The notes under the pieces: model-generated
Database searches by the model: none
The model's input: the letters and a program-made list of their open reading frames with translations, nothing else
What the model was told of the DNA's origin: nothing
Source of the DNA: CAYMJM01 sp964391325
GTDB taxonomy: Bacteria > Patescibacteriota > Dojkabacteria > B142 > JAFGMG01
DNA length: 12,082 bases
Direction of reading: 5' to 3'
Assembly (NCBI GenBank): GCA_964391325.1
Contig: CAYMJM010000022.1
Coordinates: 1 to 12,082 of the forward strand
Translations under genes and position numbers: made by a program
In this document: piece by piece, positions 6,380 through 12,082 of the stretch
How positions within the stretch are numbered: the first letter of the stretch is position 1
How the letters are laid out: the number at the start of each line of letters is the position of its first letter

Positions 6380-7780
6380 CTAGCCTACACTGCCTTCCAT
6401 GCTTAATTGAATTAAAGCATTTAGTTCCACTGCGTACTCCATTGGTAGTTCTTTCGCTACTGGTTCAAGAAAACCTGCAACTATCAAACTAGTAGCTTCC
6501 TCTTCTGAAAGGCCTCTGCTCATTAAGTAAAATAATTGATCTTGTGATACTTTACTGACGCTGGCTTCGTGTTCAAGAGAAACTTCTTTATTCTCTATAA
6601 TATTTGTAGGATAAGTATCAGTTCGGGACTTGTTGTCAAAGATTAAAGCGTCACATATGATTTTGGATTTAGATTTTTTCGCATGGTGGGTCATCTGTAG
6701 CATACCTCGGTAACTGGTGTGCCCGCCGTTTTTGCAAATAGACTTAGAAGTAATCAAACTAGACGTCTCAGGCGCTCTATGGATCATTTTTGCTCCAGCG
6801 TCCTGGATCTGTCCTTTGTCTGCATAGGCTATAGATAATACTTCACCATGCGCTTTCCTGCCTAACAAGTATACAGCAGGATATTTCATTGTAGTTTTAG
6901 ATCCTATGTTGCAGTCTACCCATTCCACTCTAGCATTCTCATAAGCAGCAGCTCGCTTAGTTACCAAATTGTAGACATTGCTGGACCAGTTTTGGATAGT
7001 AGTGTATCTTACTTTTGCGTTTTTGTGGGCAAATATTTCTACTACTGCGGCATGCAGAGAGTCTGTTGTATACATCGGAGCGGTACAGCCTTCTATATAA
7101 TGGATTTCACTATCCTCGTCTGCGATAATCAAAGTCCTTTCAAACTGTCCCATATTTTTTAGGTTGATTCTAAAGTATGTTTGAAGAGGAATATCCACTT
7201 TGACGCCTTTAGGGATATAAATAAAGCTTCCTCCACTCCAAACAGCAGTATTAAGCGCAGCAAATTTATTATCTTTGTAGGGGATGATTTTTCCAAAATA
7301 TTTTTCGAAAAGTTCGGGATATTTCTGGAGGCCAGTATCAGTGTCTTCAAAAACGACTCCCAGACCTTCCCATTGTTCTTTGAGTTTTGAGTATATAACC
7401 TCGGACTCATATTGCGTCGCTGTACCTGCGAGAAATTTTCTTTCAGTCTGTGGAATCTTCAATCTTTCAAAAGTATGTTTAATCTCTTCAGGAACTTCAT
7501 CCCATGAGTGCCCTTTAGAACCATTGGCTCTGGCAAAATAGTGAATATTACTAAAGTCAATGTCAGAGAGGGCAGCTCCCCATGTTGGCATAGGTCTTCG
7601 TTCAAACTCGTTATAGGCTTTCAGTCTTCTTGCCAGCATCCATTTAGGTTCATTTTTAATGTTTGAAATACGTCTGACAACTTCTTCACTGATTCCTTTA
7701 GGGAATTTAGTCTTGTATTTGACCTTATCCTTAAAGCCGTACTTAGTTTTATAGTCTTGGTTTAAGTTAATTGAATCCAT
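6380..7780 (-). CDS. sufB: Fe-S cluster assembly scaffold SufB
   Basis: This is the main scaffold on which the SUF machinery builds clusters in the cytoplasm. Its 466 residues are of normal length. Family landmarks run from GISEEVVRRIS near 29 and PTWGAALSDID near 65 through to the C-terminal LPMEYAVELNALIQLSMEGSVG. C232 in IEGCTAP matches the E. coli sulfur-accepting cysteine C254, and C376 in KIICDALI matches C405, the interface residue where the cluster is thought to form. E405 in LEHEASVSKV matches E434. The gene begins 2 bases after the sufC stop and ends 12 bases before sufD, so the three scaffold genes are one transcription unit. No Shine-Dalgarno sequence precedes the ATG. It is unusually complete next to its shrunken partner SufD. 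Confidence 0.96.
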   Translation of the reverse strand: MDSINLNQDYKTKYGFKDKVKYKTKFPKGISEEVVRRISNIKNEPKWMLARRLKAYNEFERRPMPTWGAALSDIDFSNIHYFARANGSKGHSWDEVPEEIKHTFERLKIPQTERKFLAGTATQYESEVIYSKLKEQWEGLGVVFEDTDTGLQKYPELFEKYFGKIIPYKDNKFAALNTAVWSGGSFIYIPKGVKVDIPLQTYFRINLKNMGQFERTLIIADEDSEIHYIEGCTAPMYTTDSLHAAVVEIFAHKNAKVRYTTIQNWSSNVYNLVTKRAAAYENARVEWVDCNIGSKTTMKYPAVYLLGRKAHGEVLSIAYADKGQIQDAGAKMIHRAPETSSLITSKSICKNGGHTSYRGMLQMTHHAKKSKSKIICDALIFDNKSRTDTYPTNIIENKEVSLEHEASVSKVSQDQLFYLMSRGLSEEEATSLIVAGFLEPVAKELPMEYAVELNALIQLSMEGSVG

Positions 7781-7782
7781 AG

Positions 7783-8529
7783 TTATTTAAGTTTTTTAAA
7801 TCCTACTTTTTGGATTATTTTTACCAGATCTTGCCCCCCTGTCTTGGCAATAACTCCTTGCCTCATAATGTGGACATAGTGAGGCTCTATATAGTTGAGT
7901 ACCCTATCATAGTGAGTAATAAGTAAAAGTGCCATATTTGTCTGTTCATAGATTTTTCTTATAGCAGAAAAGACAAGATCAAGCGATTCGATATCCAGCC
8001 CTGAGTCGGTTTCATCGAGTATTGCCAGGCTTGGTTCCAGTATTGCCATCTGGAGTATCTCTGATTTCTTTTTCTCTCCACCTGAGAATCCTTCATTCAA
8101 ATTCCTTTCTAGAAATTCTTCTGGCAAGTCTACTACTTTTAGCTTAGAACGCAATAGTTTCCTAAATTGCAACACTGAGAGTTTGCCTTTCTCTAAATGA
8201 TTAGTGTTATAAGCAAGTCTTAAAAAATTTTCTAGGTTTACTCCTGGAACCTCGGTTGGATACTGATTAGCTAGGAATAGTCCTAGATGTGATCTGGTAT
8301 CGGCTTCTTTATGTGTGATATTTTTGTTTTTGAAGTAGATCTCTCCTTCCGTAACATTAACTTCTGGAGAGCCCATAAGAGTTTTGGCAAGAGTACTTTT
8401 GCCTGAGCCATTGGGTCCCATCACCACATGGATTTCATGCTCTTTGATCGTTAGGTTTATCCCCTCTAAAATTTTCTGTTGCTCTATTTGAGCTTTGAGA
8501 TTCTTAATTTTAAGCATACTGTTTTTCAT
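7783..8529 (-). CDS. sufC: Fe-S assembly ATPase SufC
   Basis: This is the ABC-type ATPase of the SufBC2D complex; its ATP-driven dimerisation opens the SufB-SufD scaffold. It has 248 residues, normal length. Seen: Walker A GPNGSGKST at 38-46; the SufC-type Q-loop NQYPTEVPGV at 88-97; the signature FSGGEKKKSEILQ at 148-160; Walker B LAILDETDSGLD at 168-179, with the SufC-specific DETDSGLD; and the switch histidine in LLITHYDRVL at 202-211. The first gene of the suf row, it ends 2 bases before sufB. ATG 8529 and a second ATG at 8517 (MLKIKNL, the more usual SufC beginning) are both possible; neither has a Shine-Dalgarno sequence. The nearby promoter gives a leader of only about 7 or 19 bases respectively. 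Confidence 0.96.
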   Translation of the reverse strand: MKNSMLKIKNLKAQIEQQKILEGINLTIKEHEIHVVMGPNGSGKSTLAKTLMGSPEVNVTEGEIYFKNKNITHKEADTRSHLGLFLANQYPTEVPGVNLENFLRLAYNTNHLEKGKLSVLQFRKLLRSKLKVVDLPEEFLERNLNEGFSGGEKKKSEILQMAILEPSLAILDETDSGLDIESLDLVFSAIRKIYEQTNMALLLITHYDRVLNYIEPHYVHIMRQGVIAKTGGQDLVKIIQKVGFKKLK

Positions 8530-8542
8530 AAAATTAAGAGTA

Positions 8543-8571
8543 ATTATAACAAAGCAAGTAAAGCTGTTTGA
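8543..8571 (-). promoter_or_regulatory. Extended -10 promoter of the suf operon
   Basis: A perfect TATAAT on the minus strand (8548-8543) preceded by TGT makes an extended -10. The -35 region is poor. Initiation near 8536 gives a leader of about 7 bases to ATG 8529 or 19 to ATG 8517. I see no IscR-like or other operator palindrome in the 58 bases between genes. Confidence 0.55.
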
Positions 8572-8587
8572 TGAATGGCTGAAAAGT

Positions 8588-9139
8588 CTACTGTGAATTT
8601 TTGTGTTTTGAAGACATTTCGTTTTTAAGCCTGATTAGCTTAAAGTATTCAGATAGCAAAGTGGGTAGTATCACTATATGAAACAAAGGAATTGTCCATA
8701 TTTTAATATCATTGGCGATAAATACAAGTAGAAAAATTATAAATATATAATAGAAGAGGAGAATATGTACTATACTGACAAACCATTTTAGATCTTTAGT
8801 CATATACAGTGCTATTGCAAATAGAATAAATGGGAGTGAGAAGGAAGCCGATATCATAAAAATGATATCTAGTATTTCTTGATACTCAAACCCCCTAAGA
8901 TAGACACTTATTGGAGGTGTTAACAAAGTAATCAGGAAAGCTAGTATTGCTCCTAGTCTAAAATTTTTAGGACTTAAGAATTCACTTTCCTGTATCATAA
9001 CCTTTAATTTTTTTCCGGAGATTTGTTCTTTTAGTGTATTGTAAATTTCTTTTTGGCTGATTCCCTCAAGGTATAAAGATAGTATTTCCTGTCGGATTTT
9101 TCCCTCTTCTATTTTTTTTTGAGTAATTTTAATAGGCAT
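8588..9139 (-). CDS. Small four-helix membrane protein, unknown function
   Basis: A 183-residue protein I do not recognise. Residues 1-55 are charged and soluble, and include EILSLYLEGISQKEIYNTL at 18-36, which has the rhythm of a short helix-turn-helix but is too short to assign. Four hydrophobic segments follow, roughly at 62-81, 88-112, 118-142 and 146-165, then a basic tail rich in Lys. This suggests an integral inner-membrane protein with both ends probably cytoplasmic (positive-inside rule). The start overlaps the end of the phosphotransferase homologue by 11 bases, so it is the last gene of that unit. It may be an accessory of envelope-sugar synthesis, purely by context. Confidence 0.75.
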   Translation of the reverse strand: MPIKITQKKIEEGKIRQEILSLYLEGISQKEIYNTLKEQISGKKLKVMIQESEFLSPKNFRLGAILAFLITLLTPPISVYLRGFEYQEILDIIFMISASFSLPFILFAIALYMTKDLKWFVSIVHILLFYYIFIIFLLVFIANDIKIWTIPLFHIVILPTLLSEYFKLIRLKNEMSSKHKNSQ

Positions 9140-10316
9140 ATCTTTCTTCAGGCGAAGTATCTTTTTTTATCGTCTTCCTGACTCGAGGTTTGGGTGTTTT
9201 GGACCAGCTCTTGTCATAAAGAATACTGATCAAGTTAAATAGTAGTATTGCCAGTACAACCCCTGATGATAGCAAGATAAAGTCAAAACTAAATCCACCT
9301 AGATAGAAGGCAGCTAAAGAAAAAATAGAAAATATCGCTAATTCGAGAAAAAGGGTCTGCTTTATATCGAAACCTATGTCCATCAGTCTGTGGTGCAAGT
9401 GGGTTCTGTCACTGATAGATAAAAGCGCAAGCGGAGAATTTAGCTTGTTGTGCTTAATCCTTCCTATCAAAACCCAAAGCATGTCTATTAGAGGTAGCGT
9501 CAAGATCATAGTTGCGGTTACCAATTTGGTTTGACTTTGAATGGCCATGGTAGAGAGGAAGAATCCATATACAAGGTGACCGACTGTTCCTCCAAATATT
9601 CTTGCGTTCGGGAAGTTAAAGGGTATGAATCCCATAACTGCTCCAGCAAAAACAAAGAATATCATAGTATACTCAGGGCTACCCAGTTTCATGGCTAACG
9701 CACCAAAGATAAGACTGGCAATAAAGGTCATGCTTTCACCTAAGGCGTCTATGCCACAAACCCAAGATAGAGCATTTGTGACTAGTAGTATCCAAAAGAT
9801 AGTTATCAGATCAGCTGGAAATAAGAAATTATAACTATATCCCAGTATTTCCAGTTGATGTGAGAAATTTACAAAAGATTGTTCAAACCCGGCGATAGAA
9901 ATTTTTTCAATAGTCACTCCAGAGGCAACGACGACAACAGCTGCAGCTAACTGAAAGAGCAGCTGTGTTTTTCCTGATAACTCATACTTGTCATCTAATA
10001 TGCCGTTAATTGTCAATATGCCGATTCCAATTAAAATTCCAGTAATATCTGTAGGGACGTTGTTAAACACGGTTAAAGTAATGAAGAAACCGATGACGAT
10101 TGCGAGCCCTCCTAGCCTTGGAACTATTCTATTATGGATGCGTCGATCCTTTGTTTGATCGACCCTGTTTCTCATTTTAGTTGGAAGGTCTATAAAGCCA
10201 TATTTTTTTGCAAATCTCCCAATCATAGGTGTGAGCAGGAATGTTATAAAAAATGCAAACAGTGCAGACGGGATATAAGAAAAATATTGTGTTATTGCTA
10301 GAGGTAGATCGATCAT
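9129..10316 (-). CDS. WecA/MraY-family phosphoglycosyl transferase homologue with altered active site
   Basis: This polytopic membrane protein belongs to the family that moves a sugar-1-phosphate from a UDP-sugar to undecaprenyl phosphate. It has 395 residues and about ten or eleven hydrophobic segments. Family landmarks: FIDLPTKMRNR at 41-51; HNRIVPRLGG at 61-70; the DDxxxLS motif DDKYELS at 108-114; LPLIDMLWVLIGR near 274-286; and the cytoplasmic SDRTHLHHRL at 302-311. Two conserved acidic sites differ. NAxNxxDGxDG reads NALSWVCGIDAL (181-192), so the first Asp is C187 and the second Asn is S184. The usual FMGDxGS reads FGGTVGH (241-247), losing the Asp linked to Mg2+ binding in MraY. It may be an inactive or retasked member. 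The gene starts 2 bases after the upstream membrane-protein gene. The C-terminal tail is basic, then ends EERYAY. Confidence 0.85.
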   Translation of the reverse strand: MIDLPLAITQYFSYIPSALFAFFITFLLTPMIGRFAKKYGFIDLPTKMRNRVDQTKDRRIHNRIVPRLGGLAIVIGFFITLTVFNNVPTDITGILIGIGILTINGILDDKYELSGKTQLLFQLAAAVVVVASGVTIEKISIAGFEQSFVNFSHQLEILGYSYNFLFPADLITIFWILLVTNALSWVCGIDALGESMTFIASLIFGALAMKLGSPEYTMIFFVFAGAVMGFIPFNFPNARIFGGTVGHLVYGFFLSTMAIQSQTKLVTATMILTLPLIDMLWVLIGRIKHNKLNSPLALLSISDRTHLHHRLMDIGFDIKQTLFLELAIFSIFSLAAFYLGGFSFDFILLSSGVVLAILLFNLISILYDKSWSKTPKPRVRKTIKKDTSPEERYAY

Positions 10317-10318
10317 TG

Positions 10319-10813
10319 TTATAGTAAGCTTATACTCAAAATCTGTGCAAACGCTATCAAAAATAAAATATTTATAATACTCATGGTAATTCCTAGGATG
10401 TGTGAGAGTCTCCTATCGTATTCAAAAATATTACGATTCAAGTTAAACAGAATAAGGGCTAGGATTCCATATACTATGGGTATAAGTATTACCACACCTT
10501 TATCGATTAGTACCCAACCTGCTTTATTAGGTTCGTAAAATAGAGGCATATCAATATATATACTGTCAAAGTTGAGAATCGAAAGTACAACTACTACAGT
10601 CGGAAATATAATGGAGGAAAGTAGAGCGAATGCGAAGACATAGCTTCTCCAGAAGGGCATGACTTCAAGCCTACGCTCCATATCCTTTAATTTCTTGTGT
10701 AGAGATTGGACGACAGAAAGCTTGTCCTGCTTGATGTTCATTTGAAACTGATCGGAAGCATTAAAATTATTCTTTTTGATAAATTTTTGTATATCAATCT
10801 GGTTATTTTTCAT
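10319..10813 (-). CDS. Small three-helix membrane protein, unknown function
   Basis: A 164-residue protein of unrecognised family. Residues 1-55 are Lys-, Gln- and Asn-rich with a probable amphipathic or coiled stretch at 31-50 (LSVVQSLHKKLKDMERRLEV). Three hydrophobic segments follow at about 58-81, 104-126 and 137-161, with a polar loop between the first two that includes FYEPNKAGW. There is no cleavable signal peptide and no catalytic motif. It is first in a three-gene unit: the phosphotransferase homologue starts 2 bases after its stop. The start is well fixed by a promoter whose -10 lies only 8 bases before the ATG. A role beside the downstream transferase is inferred from position alone. 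Confidence 0.75.
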   Translation of the reverse strand: MKNNQIDIQKFIKKNNFNASDQFQMNIKQDKLSVVQSLHKKLKDMERRLEVMPFWRSYVFAFALLSSIIFPTVVVVLSILNFDSIYIDMPLFYEPNKAGWVLIDKGVVILIPIVYGILALILFNLNRNIFEYDRRLSHILGITMSIINILFLIAFAQILSISLL

Positions 10814-10821
10814 GTCGCCTC

Positions 10822-10851
10822 ATTATAGATCAAACTCTCAAATTGGTCGAA
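10822..10851 (-). promoter_or_regulatory. Leaderless-type promoter of the envelope unit
   Basis: A perfect TATAAT on the minus strand (10827-10822) ends 8 bases before the ATG at 10813, so initiation near 10815 leaves about two leader bases. A weak -35 (TTCGAC, 10851-10846) lies 18 bases upstream. GAGG directly after the -10 resembles a Shine-Dalgarno core but would lie outside or at the very edge of such a transcript. Confidence 0.5.
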
Positions 10852-10863
10852 TCAAAGAGAAGG

Positions 10864-11979
10864 CTATAGCACTTTATCTATAACTTTATATAGTTCAGTT
10901 TCAAAGTTTTCTGGTGAGAACTGAGCAATGCTAGAAGTAACTTGTCTCTGATCAAATGTAAGTTTCTCAAATTTTTTTACAGCTTCTATAATATCTGAGC
11001 TTGTCTGTCCAGCAAATAAAACCCCGTTATAGTTATCTCTAACAATCTCTTTTGCTCCTCCTTTATCGTAGGCTATAACAGGTGTGCCAGCAGCAAGTGC
11101 TTCCACCATTACAATACCAAAGTCTTCTTCTGCAGCAAATATAAAACCTCTAGCTTCCTGTAAAAATTTGATTTTTACTTCTTCGTCAACAAAGCCTGGT
11201 AAGGTGGTTTTGGGCCCGGCTATTTTTTCTAAATACCCCCTCTGAGGGCCATCACCAATGACTACCAATTCTTTATTAAGCTCTGCAAAGGCTTGGACTA
11301 TTAATTCAATTTTCTTATAGTCATATAATCTGCCTATAGTAAGATAGTAATTTTTTTTATTAACTTTTTTTGAATTTATAATCTTTTCCATTTGCACTGG
11401 AGGGTAAATAATTTGAGCTTTCATGCCATATACGTCTTCTATCTTCTCTCGAATATTCTTGCTATTTGTTAGCACCTGGTCAGCACTTTCTACTGCATGT
11501 TTGTCAACAACTTTGAGGTTCTCTATTGGAGATTTGAGCAGCTTCTTAACTATGCGAGGCAGTTTGTGATAAAAGGCAGTTTCATATCCCCAGATAAATC
11601 GTGGTGGCGTATGTATGTAAGCTATATGCTTTGTTGATTTATCAGTATTGATATACTTTGCAAAAGCTGAAGATGAGCTTATAACCAAATCATACTTACT
11701 AAGATCTAGATTCTTGAAATACTTAATTTGAGAAAATAGAAAAGCTTTATACAATCTTTTTGGTAAATTGAGCTTGCTGATAGTGGAGTAATTAAGTCTG
11801 TGTTTTTTCACTTCAAACCAAAAAGCCCTTTGTTTTTTAGATGGTCTAAAGATGCTTGTATAAATATCTGCTGAAGGGAATATTTTTAGTAATTCCCATA
11901 GTACTTGTTCAGCTCCTCCATACTCGTATAAATAGTCATGCGTAATTGCTACTTTAAGATTTTTTAAATCTCTATTCAT
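10864..11979 (-). CDS. GT4-family glycosyltransferase
   Basis: This is a cytoplasmic GT-B-fold retaining glycosyltransferase, likely adding a sugar from a nucleotide donor to a surface-glycan or lipid-linked acceptor. It has 371 residues. The N-terminal acceptor domain opens with VAITHDYLYEYGGAEQVLWEL (10-30), and HTPPRFIWGYE follows at 123-133. The C-terminal donor domain has the strand-loop LTIGRLYDYKKIELIVQAF at 213-231, VVIGDGP at 239-245, and the donor-binding EX7E motif E285-x7-E293 in AAEEDFGIVMVEALAAGTP. GGAKEIV at 307-313 follows as usual. The acceptor cannot be told. The ATG at 11979 gives a normal N-terminus and no Shine-Dalgarno sequence is seen. A 50-base gap containing a promoter separates it from the next envelope gene, so the two units share a theme rather than certainly a transcript. 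Confidence 0.92.
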   Translation of the reverse strand: MNRDLKNLKVAITHDYLYEYGGAEQVLWELLKIFPSADIYTSIFRPSKKQRAFWFEVKKHRLNYSTISKLNLPKRLYKAFLFSQIKYFKNLDLSKYDLVISSSSAFAKYINTDKSTKHIAYIHTPPRFIWGYETAFYHKLPRIVKKLLKSPIENLKVVDKHAVESADQVLTNSKNIREKIEDVYGMKAQIIYPPVQMEKIINSKKVNKKNYYLTIGRLYDYKKIELIVQAFAELNKELVVIGDGPQRGYLEKIAGPKTTLPGFVDEEVKIKFLQEARGFIFAAEEDFGIVMVEALAAGTPVIAYDKGGAKEIVRDNYNGVLFAGQTSSDIIEAVKKFEKLTFDQRQVTSSIAQFSPENFETELYKVIDKVL

Positions 11980-12019
11980 TTCAAAAATATTTAATTAATT
12001 TGAATTAGGAATTAGCGAG

Positions 12020-12076
12020 AAGTGTCGCCTTGAGCTTGCCCGCCCGCCGGCTGGCGCGGTCGAAAGGTAGACACTT
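12020..12076. repeat. GC-rich nested inverted repeat (REP-like hairpin)
   Basis: Outer arms AAGTGTC (12020-12026) and GACACTT (12070-12076) pair perfectly. CCTT (12028-12031) and AAGG (12064-12067) extend the stem across a small internal loop. Inside, CCCGCC (12043-12048) pairs with GGCG-C-GG (12053-12059) with one bulge around a GGCT loop. Bases 12038-12059 are almost all G or C in an otherwise AT-rich window. There is no T-run, so it is not an ordinary terminator. It lies about 40 bases upstream of the glycosyltransferase gene at the window edge. Confidence 0.65.
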
Positions 12077-12082
12077 GGAGCT

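Noticed and set aside
7181..7541. Two + strand ORFs and one minus-frame ORF inside sufB
   Set aside because: They overlap a fully conserved sufB reading frame and have no recognisable protein features.
1..12082. CRISPR array, tRNA/rRNA genes, insertion sequences or prophage genes
   Set aside because: No spaced direct repeats, no tRNA T-loop/acceptor pairing, and no transposase or phage-like proteins were found on either strand.

Overview
The window is a compact, AT-rich bacterial segment. Genes abut or overlap by a few bases, most starts lack a Shine-Dalgarno sequence, and several core proteins are trimmed or rebuilt. These traits suggest a small-genome lineage of the Patescibacteria/CPR type. 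That placement is an inference from style; there is no rRNA or other marker gene here to settle it. All 14 genes I call stop with TAA or TAG.

Layout. Positions 1-3782 run on the + strand: a tRNA-dihydrouridine synthase (dus) whose start lies at the left edge, a previously easy-to-miss 54-residue very acidic protein (1180-1344), a trigger factor (tig) that has lost its PPIase domain, and recF. recF ends tail-to-tail, with a 9-base overlap, against a minus-strand zinc-ribbon protein. From there to the right edge everything is on the minus strand. A five-gene iron-sulfur assembly cluster reads sufC-sufB-sufD-sufS-sufU (8529 down to 4216). Upstream of it lies a three-gene envelope unit: small membrane protein, WecA/MraY-like phosphoglycosyl transferase homologue, small membrane protein (10813 down to 8588). 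A GT4-family glycosyltransferase (11979-10864) comes before that. The last 60 bases hold a GC-rich nested hairpin that stands out sharply from the AT-rich surroundings.

How the genes work together. SufS takes sulfur from cysteine, the SufU-like protein can accept it, and SufB-SufC-SufD is the scaffold. Here SufD is only 147 residues, about a third of normal, yet keeps the C-terminal segment carrying the interface histidine. The envelope genes look like part of surface-glycan or undecaprenyl-linked sugar synthesis, but the phosphotransferase homologue lacks two of the conserved acidic residues expected in its active site. tig and recF form a tight pair although their products act in unrelated processes.

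The most distinctive points are the PPIase-less trigger factor, the mini-SufD, the SufU/IscU intermediate, the degenerate phosphotransferase, promoters placed so close to start codons that mRNAs should be nearly leaderless, and the terminal GC-rich hairpin. I saw no CRISPR array, tRNA, rRNA, transposase or phage gene.
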